64,000 nucleotides of DNA, taken from the NCBI RefSeq assembly GCF_003332825.1, contig NZ_QIRF01000019.1, forward strand, positions 18,812 through 82,811, given 5' to 3'. The notes beneath the pieces were generated by a model that was given only the letters and a program-made list of their open reading frames with translations, was not told the origin of the DNA and did not search any database. The DNA comes from Dyella sp. C9 (GTDB lineage Bacteria > Pseudomonadota > Gammaproteobacteria > Xanthomonadales > Rhodanobacteraceae). Below are positions 8,302-15,865 of this stretch, in pieces (the stretch's first letter is position 1; every line of letters starts with the position of its first letter). The position numbers were made by a program, and so were the translations under genes.

Positions 8302-9711
8302 TCAGCCGTACGAGATGCTGACGACCTTGCCGTTCGCATCCAGGCCAAACGCGAACTTCAGCAGGCTGCCCGGACCGAATGCGATCAGGTAGTCGTTCCA
8401 GTGCACGCCGTCCTGGTCACGCTGGCCCTTGAACACGAACGCGGTGGGTTCGCCGAACGGTGCGAGCTTGTCGGCCAGCCGCGCCGACAGGCCGGCATTC
8501 AATTTGGCGCCGAGATGCCCGCCGAAACGTGAGGCATCTTCCTTGCCCTGCTGCATCTGCACGAACAAGGCGCGCGCCGCGGCCGTGGCCTCGGTGTCCT
8601 CGCCCGCGGCCGGCGCGCGCGCAGCGGCGGCAACGGCGGGATACAGATCATCGAAGATGGCCGAGGTGAGCATCTCACCAGGCTCGGGATTATCGCCGTT
8701 GTTGGTGAAGGCAATGATCCGCACGCGCTGGCGGGGGAAGTATTCGTTGGCCGTGGTGAAGCCCAGCGAGCCTCCGGTGTGGCCGACGCGCGGCTGCCCT
8801 TCCATCTCGTCCACGAACAGGCCCAGGCCGTAGTCGGCGCTGCCGCTGCCGGTGGTCTGTACCGAGGTGATCATCATGGCGTAGTCAGCGGGCGTGACGA
8901 TGCGGCCACTGACTAGCGCCTCGTTCCAGCGTTCGAGATCCGCCACCGTCGACACCAGGTAGCCGGCGGCGCCGCCTACCGAGTCATGAATGGTCGGGGC
9001 CCGTTCCAGCTTGCCGCCCTCATGGCGGTAGCCCACGGCCATGGGCGAAAGCCGCTCTTCATCGGCCACGCCATGCGTGTGCGAGATGCCGGCCGGATCG
9101 AGCAGGTGTATGCGCACGTAGTGCCGGTAATCCTCGCCGGAAACCACCTCGATCACCCGTCCCAGCAGCGCGTAGCCGGTGTTGGAATAGGACCAGCGGC
9201 TGCCCGGCTTGAAATCGAGCGGCTTGTCCTTGATGCGCGCCATCAGCTGGTCGAAGGTGGCCGGCCGCGTGGCGAACTGCTCCACGTCGGGACCATCCAG
9301 GTATTCGGGCAGGCCGCTGGTATGCGACAGCAGCTGCCGCAGCGTCACCTCCGTGGCATGCGGCGCGGTCGGCAACCAGGTGGACAACGGCTTGTCGATA
9401 TCCAGCTTGCCGGCCTCCTGCAGTTGCAGGATCGCCGCGGCGGTGAACTGCTTGGTGATGGAGCCGATCTCGTACCAGGTGTCCATGGTCGCCGGCAGCC
9501 GACGCTCCCGGTCCCGGTAGCCATAGGCATGGCCATAGATCAGCTTGCCGTCCCGGTACACGGCGATCACCGCGCCGGGCGTTGCGGTTCGTTGCAGCAC
9601 CGCTTGCACGTCGGCATCGATGCGCGCCGTCGGTGGCCGGTCGGCCTGGCTGGCCGTTGCAAAAGCAGGCGCCAGGGCCAGCCACGAGAGGGATAGCGCA
9701 AAGCGACGCAT
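8302..9711 (-). CDS. Secreted serine hydrolase, class C beta-lactamase fold
   Basis: This belongs to the beta-lactamase/AmpC-like serine hydrolase family (Pfam Beta-lactamase), which includes esterases, D-aminopeptidases and peptidases. A signal peptide (MRRFALSLSWLALAPAFATA) is followed by the catalytic motifs SITK (SxxK nucleophile), YSN (tyrosine motif) and HTGG (third motif). About 110 C-terminal residues form an extra domain seen in many family members. With 469 residues it is longer than AmpC, so true lactamase activity is unlikely; esterase or peptidase activity is the better guess. I chose the ATG at 9709-9711; a TTG seven codons upstream is also possible. Divergent from aat, with a nested palindrome between them. 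Confidence 0.88.
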   Translation of the reverse strand: MRRFALSLSWLALAPAFATASQADRPPTARIDADVQAVLQRTATPGAVIAVYRDGKLIYGHAYGYRDRERRLPATMDTWYEIGSITKQFTAAAILQLQEAGKLDIDKPLSTWLPTAPHATEVTLRQLLSHTSGLPEYLDGPDVEQFATRPATFDQLMARIKDKPLDFKPGSRWSYSNTGYALLGRVIEVVSGEDYRHYVRIHLLDPAGISHTHGVADEERLSPMAVGYRHEGGKLERAPTIHDSVGGAAGYLVSTVADLERWNEALVSGRIVTPADYAMMITSVQTTGSGSADYGLGLFVDEMEGQPRVGHTGGSLGFTTANEYFPRQRVRIIAFTNNGDNPEPGEMLTSAIFDDLYPAVAAAARAPAAGEDTEATAAARALFVQMQQGKEDASRFGGHLGAKLNAGLSARLADKLAPFGEPTAFVFKGQRDQDGVHWNDYLIAFGPGSLLKFAFGLDANGKVVSISYG

Positions 9712-9740
9712 GGTTATCCGCAAGGTCGACAAGGGTGGAG

Positions 9741-9772
9741 CATGCTAATCACGCCGGCATGCCGGTAGCATG
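9741..9772. promoter_or_regulatory. Nested palindrome between the serine hydrolase gene and aat
   Basis: Perfect 12-base palindrome CCGGCATGCCGG (9754-9765) inside a second perfect inverted repeat CATGCTA (9741-9747) and TAGCATG (9766-9772). It sits 30 bases upstream of the hydrolase ATG and 45 upstream of the aat ATG, a fitting place for a shared operator. The protein that might bind is unknown. Confidence 0.4.
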
Positions 9773-9816
9773 TGTCTTATGGCCACCCTGGTCTGTCGCC
9801 CTCCTCGAATGCCGCG

Positions 9817-10548
9817 ATGATCCGATTGCCCCTGCTCGATTCGGCCAAGCCGGAGCACTTTCCCGATCCGCGCAAGGCGCTGGACGAGCCGAACGGCCTG
9901 CTGGCCTTCGGCGGCGATCTTTCGCCTCGCCGGCTGCTGGCCGCCTATGCGCAGGGCATCTTTCCCTGGTTCAACGAGGATGAGCCGCTGCTGTGGTGGT
10001 CGCCCGATCCCCGCTGCGTGTTCCACACGGCGTCCCTGCGGGTGAATCGCAACCTGCGCCGCCGCCTCGGCGAGGTGTCCTGGCGGATCACCCTCGACCA
10101 GGCATTCCGCGAGGTGGTGGAAGCCTGCGCCGCGCCGCGCCCGGGACAGGCCGGCACCTGGATCGTGCCGGCGATGATCGACGCCTATGAGCATCTGCAC
10201 CGGCTCGGGCATGCGCACAGCGCAGAAGTCTGGGACGGCGACAGCCTGGTCGGCGGCATCTACGGCATCGCGGTGGGGCGGCTGTTCTGTGGCGAGTCGA
10301 TGTTCAGCCGCGAAAGCGGCGGCTCACGCGCCGCGCTGGTGGCGCTGGCCCAGGTGCTGCGTGGCTGGGACTTTCCGCTGATCGATGCCCAGGTCACCAA
10401 CCCCCACCTGCTGCAGCTGGGCGCGGTGGAATACCCACGCGCCCAGTTCCTGCGCACGATCGCCCAGCTCAGCCAGCTGCCCGGGCAGCCGGGAAGCTGG
10501 GCGCCGTTCTCCGCGCTGGCCCAGTTGCAAGCCTCAGGCGGCGAGTGA
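9817..10548 (+). CDS. aat: Leucyl/phenylalanyl-tRNA--protein transferase Aat
   Basis: Transfers Leu or Phe from charged tRNA to proteins with N-terminal Arg or Lys, marking them for ClpAP through ClpS. At 243 residues it has the normal length. Diagnostic stretches are GLLAFGGDLSPRRLLAAY, GIFPWF, LLWWSPDPRCVF and GIYGIAVGRLFCGESMFS, then AQVTNPHLLQLGA. I start at the ATG at 9817 (MIRLPLLD), which begins where homologues do; an upstream in-frame start adds 15 residues without family similarity. Its 3' end converges with the MarC-family gene. Confidence 0.95.
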   Translation: MIRLPLLDSAKPEHFPDPRKALDEPNGLLAFGGDLSPRRLLAAYAQGIFPWFNEDEPLLWWSPDPRCVFHTASLRVNRNLRRRLGEVSWRITLDQAFREVVEACAAPRPGQAGTWIVPAMIDAYEHLHRLGHAHSAEVWDGDSLVGGIYGIAVGRLFCGESMFSRESGGSRAALVALAQVLRGWDFPLIDAQVTNPHLLQLGAVEYPRAQFLRTIAQLSQLPGQPGSWAPFSALAQLQASGGE

Positions 10549-10597
10549 GCGGCGGCGCTGGCCGCCAACGCGGCGAAGCAAGACGCGGGACCGATTG

Positions 10598-11272
10598 TCA
10601 GGAAACGGCGACCAGTCCCCAACCCAGCAGCAGGTCGTACACGCCGTTGATGACGAACTGCACGCCGATGCACACCAGCAGGAAACCCATCACGCGGGAC
10701 AACGCATCGATGCCGGTCTCGCCGAGAAAGCGCATGATCTTGGTGGCGCCGCGCAGGCACAGCCAGAACACCAGCGCGAACAGCAGCGTGGTGACCGCCA
10801 CCACCAGGTGCACCATCATGGTGAGCTTGCCGCCGGGAATCGACGAGCCCGCGCTGATGATGAAGGCGATCGTGCCCGGGCCGGTGGTGCACGGCATGGT
10901 GAGCGGAATGAAGGCGATGTCCTTCAGCTTCGCGCTGGATTCATGCGAGGCCATCTCGGCCTGAACTTCGTCCTCTGCTGCACGCGCTGGCGGAAACAGC
11001 ATGCCGAAGCCGATGAAGGCCACGATCAGGCCGCCGGCCACGCGCAGGCCGGGGATGGAGATGCCAAAGCCGCCGATCACCGCATTGCCGGCGTAGAAAC
11101 AGATGAGCAGCACGATCACCACGTACAGCGTGGCGCGATTGATCTGGCGGTTTCGTTCCGCCTCGGGATAGCGACCGGTGAGGGCCAACAGGACGGTGGC
11201 GCTGGTGAGCGGGTTGGCAATGGGCAACAGGCCCAACAAGCCGAAGGCGACGTAATCGAGCAAGACGTACAT
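10598..11272 (-). CDS. MarC-family (UPF0056) inner-membrane protein
   Basis: A 224-residue polytopic membrane protein with about six helices. Family features are PIANPLTSATVLLALT near the start, LRVAGGLIVAFIGFGML and the conserved loop FIPLTMPCTTGPGTIAFII, followed by RVMGFLLVCIGVQFVINGV. MarC proteins were once tied to multiple antibiotic resistance, but that link was later withdrawn, so the function remains unknown. GGAAG before the ATG is a reasonable ribosome site. It stands alone between the convergent aat gene and the HD-GYP gene behind it. Confidence 0.88.
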   Translation of the reverse strand: MYVLLDYVAFGLLGLLPIANPLTSATVLLALTGRYPEAERNRQINRATLYVVIVLLICFYAGNAVIGGFGISIPGLRVAGGLIVAFIGFGMLFPPARAAEDEVQAEMASHESSAKLKDIAFIPLTMPCTTGPGTIAFIISAGSSIPGGKLTMMVHLVVAVTTLLFALVFWLCLRGATKIMRFLGETGIDALSRVMGFLLVCIGVQFVINGVYDLLLGWGLVAVS

Positions 11273-11342
11273 AGGCTTCCGATTCCTGCTGGACCGGGTA
11301 CAGCCTAACCTGCCAGGGTGCCAGCGCAGAAGCCGGAGGCGC

Positions 11343-12161
11343 TCAATCCGGCGACAGTTCGTCCATGCCGATGGCCTTCAGCTCGTCGTAATGCTCCAGG
11401 AACAACGCCACGATCTGCGGATCGAGCTGGCTGCCTGCCGCGTTGCGCAGGTAGTCGAGCACCTCCTGCTCGGGCCATGCGGGCTTGTAGACGCGCGGGA
11501 AACTCAAGGCGTCCCACACGTCCACCACGCTGAACAGGCGCGCGGCCAGTGGAATCTCCTCGCCACGCAGGCCCCGAGGGTAGCCGGTGCCATCCCAGCG
11601 TTCGTGGTGTGCGTAGGGAATATCGACCGCCGGACGCAAGAAGGCAGTACGCATCAGCAGGTCCCGGCCCAGGATAGGATGCGTACGCATCACGGTGACC
11701 TCCTCGGGCGTCAGCGGGCCGGGCTTGATCAGGATCGCGTCGGGCAGCGCCAGCTTGCCGATGTCGTGCAGCAACGCGCCGAAACGCACGTGGCGCAACG
11801 CATCGCCATCGAGCCCCGCGCGACGCGCCAGCGCTACGGTCATGCGCATCACGCGCTCGGAATGGTCGCGAGTTTCCTTGTGGCGCACGTCCATGGCCGA
11901 CACCAGGGCACGCAGCGACTGCTCGTTACCGGTGAGCAGCAGGTGATTGAGGCGATCCATGCGCTTCATCGCGCGATCGATCATCCAGTACAGCAGGATG
12001 CCCGTGCACAGCACGAAGAAGCCGCCCTTGGCCGAGTGCAGCATGCTCAGCGTGTGCTTGTCGTAGTTGAAAGAGAACAGCAGGCGATCGGAAAAGAACA
12101 CCCACAGCCACGCGAGCAACACGTAGATCAAGACGATGCGAATTTGCGGCTTCAGCCTCAC
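11343..12161 (-). CDS. Membrane HD-GYP domain protein (putative c-di-GMP phosphodiesterase)
   Basis: Two N-terminal membrane helices are joined through a short helix to an HD-GYP domain. Catalytic marks are the HD pair in LLHDIGKLALPD, the metal-binding HxxxH region DVRHKETRDHSERV, THPILGRDLL, and HHERWDGTGYPRGLRGEEIP carrying the GYP triad. It is therefore likely active in c-di-GMP (or cGAMP) breakdown. No receiver or PAS domain is present, so the membrane part may sense. I favour the GTG at 12161 (272 residues) because AGGGGGC lies just upstream and the protein then starts right at the first helix; a GTG at 12257 would add 32 residues of low interest. The window also holds a GGDEF protein at its left edge. 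Confidence 0.88.
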   Translation of the reverse strand: MRLKPQIRIVLIYVLLAWLWVFFSDRLLFSFNYDKHTLSMLHSAKGGFFVLCTGILLYWMIDRAMKRMDRLNHLLLTGNEQSLRALVSAMDVRHKETRDHSERVMRMTVALARRAGLDGDALRHVRFGALLHDIGKLALPDAILIKPGPLTPEEVTVMRTHPILGRDLLMRTAFLRPAVDIPYAHHERWDGTGYPRGLRGEEIPLAARLFSVVDVWDALSFPRVYKPAWPEQEVLDYLRNAAGSQLDPQIVALFLEHYDELKAIGMDELSPD

Positions 12162-12267
12162 CAAGCCCCCTGCTCCCCACTCTCCGCCGAACTCCCACCC
12201 TGCGGGGAACGGACGGAGCATACCCGTATCGCGACGGGAAAGGCGGCTCTTTGTCACACCCTTCCCG

Positions 12268-12561
12268 TCAGGCGTCTTCCGGCTCGATCAACACGTCCAC
12301 CGACTGTCCGATGCTGACGCCCATGGCAGCCGTGAGCGACTCTTCCAACAACAACCAGAACGCGCCTGCGCGTTCCACCACCGAGCCCTTGAAGCTCTGC
12401 CCATTGAGGCTGCCGCGCACACGATGTCCGTGGCCGCATTTCCACAGCGGCCGCGCGGGTGTGGACCACTGGCTTACCGGATCGAACGGCAGAGCCACGG
12501 CCCAGTGCCTGGGCCCGATCTGCACGATGGCGCGAAACGCGACCGCACGATGCCTGTTCAT
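12268..12561 (-). CDS. DUF1905 domain protein
   Basis: A small cytoplasmic protein of 97 residues. The stretch FRAIVQIGPRHWAVALPFD, then GSLNGQSFKGSVVERAGAFW and GVSIGQSVDVLIEPEDA, fits the DUF1905 beta-barrel fold, often found alone or fused to a YdeI-type domain. No function is known. Longer readings of this frame to 12903 exist but overlap the methyltransferase and have no domain content; the ATG at 12559-12561 has GGGGAG upstream and lies 11 bases after the methyltransferase stop on the same strand. Confidence 0.75.
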   Translation of the reverse strand: MNRHRAVAFRAIVQIGPRHWAVALPFDPVSQWSTPARPLWKCGHGHRVRGSLNGQSFKGSVVERAGAFWLLLEESLTAAMGVSIGQSVDVLIEPEDA

Positions 12562-12572
12562 GCCCCGCTCCC

Positions 12573-13247
12573 CTAGCTTGCCCCCGCCATGAAGATAACG
12601 GACGCGGGCCGGCCTGTGTGGGGATGCACGGGCTCGGCCAGGGAATGCAGCTGCAGGCCCGCCGTGGCGAAGGCCGCCAGCCAGCTGCCCAGCGTACGGA
12701 AATACCAGGGAGCGGGCTGTCCGAAGCCGTCGCCGCAGCCGATCCACGAACCTTGGCGCCAGCCGTCGCTGTACGGCTCGTCGGTCGCCACCGCCAGGGG
12801 ATGCAGAGTCTGCACCAGCAGTACGCCTCCCGGTGCGAGCAGCCCCGGCACCGCCGCCAGCAGGCCGGAGACCGAGGCATCGCCCAGCAGGGAGAAATTG
12901 CACACCACCACGTCCGCCTGCTCGCGCAGGGCGCCCGCAGCAATCTGCTCGTAGGAAATCACGCGGAAATCGCCACCCTGCACGCTAGCCGCGTCGATCA
13001 GCGCAGGCACCGCGTCGACGCCGATCACCTCGATACCTTTGGCCGCCAGGGCGTGGGCCAACCAGCCTTCGCCACACCCCAGGTCAATCACCCGGCGCGG
13101 CGCCCGGGCGAGCACCGCCTCGACGATGGCGCGGTCGGTGACCAGCTGGCGGCTTTCGATGCGGCCCTCGCGGACGGCCCGCTCCCACGGCCCGGCGTTG
13201 GCCAGCCAGGCATTGAGGATCTGCGCTTCGTCCGGCCGCGCGGTCAT
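12573..13247 (-). CDS. Class I SAM-dependent methyltransferase
   Basis: A 224-residue Rossmann-fold methyltransferase. Motif I is VIDLGCGEGWLAHALA, followed by GIEVIGVDAVP (acidic residue binding the SAM ribose), the motif II region ADVVVCNFSLLGD, and LAPGGVLLVQTLHP after the core. The pattern resembles UbiG/BioC-like small-molecule methyltransferases, but the substrate cannot be read from the sequence. The ATG (MTARPDEAQIL) lies 8 bases after the ispG stop on the same strand, so it is probably translated from the ispG transcript. Linkage to ispG does not by itself imply a role in isoprenoid synthesis. Confidence 0.82.
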   Translation of the reverse strand: MTARPDEAQILNAWLANAGPWERAVREGRIESRQLVTDRAIVEAVLARAPRRVIDLGCGEGWLAHALAAKGIEVIGVDAVPALIDAASVQGGDFRVISYEQIAAGALREQADVVVCNFSLLGDASVSGLLAAVPGLLAPGGVLLVQTLHPLAVATDEPYSDGWRQGSWIGCGDGFGQPAPWYFRTLGSWLAAFATAGLQLHSLAEPVHPHTGRPASVIFMAGAS

Positions 13248-13255
13248 GGCCTGGA

Positions 13256-14506
13256 TCAGCCGCCGCGGCTGGCGTACTTGGTGGCCACGTAGTTGTCGAG
13301 GATGCCGATGAACTCGTTGGCGATGTTGTCGCCACGCAGCGTCATGGCCTTCTCGCCGTCGATGAACACCGGTGCCGACGGCGCCTCGCCATTGCCCGGC
13401 AGCGAAATGCCGATGTTGGCGTGCTTGGATTCGCCCGGCCCGTTCACCACGCAGCCCATCACCGCCAGCGTGAGGTTCTCCACGCCGTCGTATTTCACCC
13501 GCCACAACGGCATCTGCTCGCGCACATGCGACTGCACGGTGCGCGCCAGTTCCTGGAAGAATTCACTGGTCGTGCGGCCGCAACCCGGGCAGGCAGTCAC
13601 CAGCGGGGTGAACGCGCGCAGACCCATGGTCTGCAGCAGTTCCTGCGCCACGATGACTTCGCCGGTACGCGACGCTCCCGGCTCAGGGGTCAGCGAGATG
13701 CGGATGGTGTCGCCCACGCCTTCCTGCAGCAGCACGGCAAGCGCCGCCGACGAAGCGGTGATGCCCTTGGAACCCATGCCGGCTTCGGTCAGGCCCAGGT
13801 GCAGCGCGTAATCGCAACGACCGGCGATATCGCGGTACACCGCGATCAGTTCCTGCACGCCCGACACCTTGCAGGAAAGGATGATGCGGTCACGCGGCAG
13901 GCCGATTTCCTCGGCGCGATGGGCCGAGTCGAGGGCGGAACGGATCAAGGCCTCGCGCGCCACGTGGGAGGCGTCCCACGGCTCGGCGCGCTTGTGGTTT
14001 TCGTCCATCAGGGTGGCGACCATGCTCTGGTCCAGCGAACCCCAATTGGCGCCGATGCGCACCGGCTTGCCGTAGCGCAGCGCCATCTCGATGATCGAGG
14101 CGAACTGGCTGTCCTTCTTCTTGCCGAAGCCCACGTTGCCGGGGTTGATGCGGTACTTCGCCAGTGCTTCGGCACAGGCCGGCTCGGCCTCCAGCAACTG
14201 GTGTCCGTTGTAGTGGAAGTCGCCGATGATCGGCACGTCCACGCCCATCATCTCCAGCTTTTCGCGGATGCGCGGCACCGCGGCCGCGGCGGCAGGCGGG
14301 TTTACCGTGATGCGCACCAGCTCCGAGCCGGCGCGGGCCAGTTCGGCGATCTGCCTGGCGGTGCTGGCCGGGTCCTCGGTATCCGTATTGGTCATCGACT
14401 GCACCACGATGGGTGCTCCCCCGCCGACAGTGATCTTGCCGATCTTCACGCCCACGCTGGGGCGGCGGGCTGACGGCTGGGCGGGACGCGGGGAATGGTC
14501 GCTCAT
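13256..14506 (-). CDS. ispG: 4-hydroxy-3-methylbut-2-en-1-yl diphosphate synthase IspG (GcpE)
   Basis: Catalyses the reductive ring opening of methylerythritol cyclodiphosphate to HMBPP, the penultimate step of the MEP isoprenoid pathway, using a [4Fe-4S] cluster. The product has 416 residues from the ATG at 14506. A TIM-barrel N-terminal part (VGGGAPIVVQSMTNTDTEDP, RITVNPPAAA, GDFHYNGHQLL, RINPGNVGFG) is followed by the cluster domain with C306 and C309 in CPGCGRTTSEFF and C352 in MGCVVNGPGESKHANIGI. E359 in the last motif is the conserved cluster-ligating or catalytic glutamate. A further 24 in-frame codons upstream carry no family similarity. Confidence 0.96.
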   Translation of the reverse strand: MSDHSPRPAQPSARRPSVGVKIGKITVGGGAPIVVQSMTNTDTEDPASTARQIAELARAGSELVRITVNPPAAAAAVPRIREKLEMMGVDVPIIGDFHYNGHQLLEAEPACAEALAKYRINPGNVGFGKKKDSQFASIIEMALRYGKPVRIGANWGSLDQSMVATLMDENHKRAEPWDASHVAREALIRSALDSAHRAEEIGLPRDRIILSCKVSGVQELIAVYRDIAGRCDYALHLGLTEAGMGSKGITASSAALAVLLQEGVGDTIRISLTPEPGASRTGEVIVAQELLQTMGLRAFTPLVTACPGCGRTTSEFFQELARTVQSHVREQMPLWRVKYDGVENLTLAVMGCVVNGPGESKHANIGISLPGNGEAPSAPVFIDGEKAMTLRGDNIANEFIGILDNYVATKYASRGG

Positions 14507-14701
14507 GGGCTGCAAGGGTCGCACGGGTTGGGCCGCCACCGGCGGCAACGGGCAGAGGATACCCGAACGCCTTCGCACGCCCTAGCAACCCTCCGGCACC
14601 GCGCCGTTATGCGGCAAAAACGCACATCCCCGCCGCGCCAGACACTTGGACGAGGATCATAGGAAGCCGGAAACGGGCAAGGACCAGGAGGCCTCACGCA
14701 C

Positions 14702-15442
14702 ATGCTCACGACACATCATCGCCAGGAAACGTGCCGGGCCATGACGCCCTCGCCCTCGTGCGCCGGCTGCGGTCATGCCGCGGTCTGCCAGGCGGGCGGC
14801 TTCGACCGCCCGGAACTGTCGGGCCTGCGCCATATCGCCGAACGCATCGGCCCCCTGCGCACCGGCGAATACCTGTACCGTCCCATGTCGCCATTTCGCG
14901 CCATCTATGCGGTGCAGTCGGGCATGGCCAAGACCGTCGCGGTGGATATCGCCGGGCGGGAGCAGGTGCTGGCCTTCCACCTTCCCGGCGAGATGATCGG
15001 GCTCGATGCGATCGACCGCGAGTTTCACGACAACGCGGTGGTCGCGCTGGGCAAGACGCAATTCTGCCGCTTCCCGTTCGCCGCCCTGCGCCAGGTCGCG
15101 GCCGAGCAGCCTGAAGTGCCCTGGCATCTCATGCAGGCAGCCAGCCAGCGCATTTCGCGACTGCAGCTGAGCGGCGGCAACTACCTTGCCGAGGAACGCT
15201 TCGCCGCCTTCATCGTCGACCTGCGCGACCGTCGCGCCATGCTCGGCCTGTCGGCCGACTACCTGCCCTTGCCGATGTCGCGTGCGGATATCGGCAACCA
15301 CCTGCGCCTCACCACCGAAACCGTGAGCCGGCTGCTGGGCCGCTTCCGCCAGCGCGGACTGGTGTCACTGGATCGTCATGGACTGAACGTGCTCGACCTG
15401 CCCGCCCTGCGCGAACTTGGCCAGTCGCTGCTGATGCACTGA
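14702..15442 (+). CDS. FNR/Anr-type oxygen-sensing transcriptional regulator
   Basis: A Crp/Fnr-family activator that under low oxygen binds a [4Fe-4S] cluster, dimerises and binds TTGAT-N4-ATCAA sites. The 246-residue product carries C20, C23 and C29 (SCAGCGHAAVCQ) and C122 (KTQFCRFPF), the same four cysteines with the same numbering as E. coli FNR, which also supports this start codon. A cyclic-nucleotide-binding-like beta roll is followed by the dimer helix and the HTH MSRADIGNHLRLTTETVSRL with the E-x-x-S-R recognition pattern. It would be named anr or fnr. It is divergent from ispG and alone in its transcript. Confidence 0.92.
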   Translation: MLTTHHRQETCRAMTPSPSCAGCGHAAVCQAGGFDRPELSGLRHIAERIGPLRTGEYLYRPMSPFRAIYAVQSGMAKTVAVDIAGREQVLAFHLPGEMIGLDAIDREFHDNAVVALGKTQFCRFPFAALRQVAAEQPEVPWHLMQAASQRISRLQLSGGNYLAEERFAAFIVDLRDRRAMLGLSADYLPLPMSRADIGNHLRLTTETVSRLLGRFRQRGLVSLDRHGLNVLDLPALRELGQSLLMH

Positions 15443-15457
15443 GTCCGGCACCGGGCT

Positions 15458-15808
15458 TCACAGGCGATGGCGGCCATCGAAGGGTTTGCGCTCGATGGCC
15501 GCCAGATCCACTCCTTCCAGGCAGCGCACGTTGACTGCCACCACGGCGCCGCCCGTCTTGGAATCCTGCCCGAACGCAAAGGCCTGTACGCCGCATTGGG
15601 GGCAGAAACGGTGATCGATGACGTGCCGGTTGAACCGGTAGCTGGACATCGCTTCCTCCGGGGTGCGCAGGTGGAACTGGTCCCGCGGCACGAACCACAG
15701 CAACAGTCCCCTGCGACTGCAGTACGTGCAGTTGCATTCGAACGCTTCCACGGGCTGGCCCTCGACATCAAAGGCGATGCAGCCGCAGTGGCAGCTTCCC
15801 TCAAGCAT
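15458..15808 (-). CDS. GFA-family zinc protein (glutathione-dependent formaldehyde-activating-like)
   Basis: A 116-residue protein of the Gfa/CENP-V family. Zinc ligands are visible as GSCHCGCIAFDVEG (C-x-C), ECNCTYCSRRG (C-x-C-x2-C) and FCPQCGVQAF (C-x2-C). Named after Paracoccus Gfa, which was proposed to speed glutathione-formaldehyde adduct formation; most members have no proven role. The start has GAGGAGA upstream. It converges with the FNR gene (15 bases between stops) and follows the CoA-transferase gene on its own strand with about 57 bases between. Confidence 0.85.
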   Translation of the reverse strand: MLEGSCHCGCIAFDVEGQPVEAFECNCTYCSRRGLLLWFVPRDQFHLRTPEEAMSSYRFNRHVIDHRFCPQCGVQAFAFGQDSKTGGAVVAVNVRCLEGVDLAAIERKPFDGRHRL

Positions 15809-15865
15809 GGTCGCGTTCTCCTCTTGGCTGGTCTGCCAGCATGATGCCCGGACGGAACCGCTGCA

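Noticed and set aside
8302..9711. Beta-lactamase (AmpC) resistance gene
   Set aside because: SxxK, YxN and HTGG are shared by many esterases and peptidases; length and extra C-terminal domain do not fit AmpC.
10598..11272. Multiple antibiotic resistance role for the MarC-family gene
   Set aside because: The historic MarC resistance link was withdrawn; nothing in the sequence supports it.
12562..12943. Upstream extensions of the DUF1905 frame
   Set aside because: They overlap the methyltransferase gene and carry no domain; the ATG at 12561 has a ribosome site.
14648..14670. FNR-box-like sequence (TTGGACGAGGATCAT) upstream of the FNR gene
   Set aside because: Only one half-site resembles the consensus and the spacing is wrong for TTGAT-N4-ATCAA.
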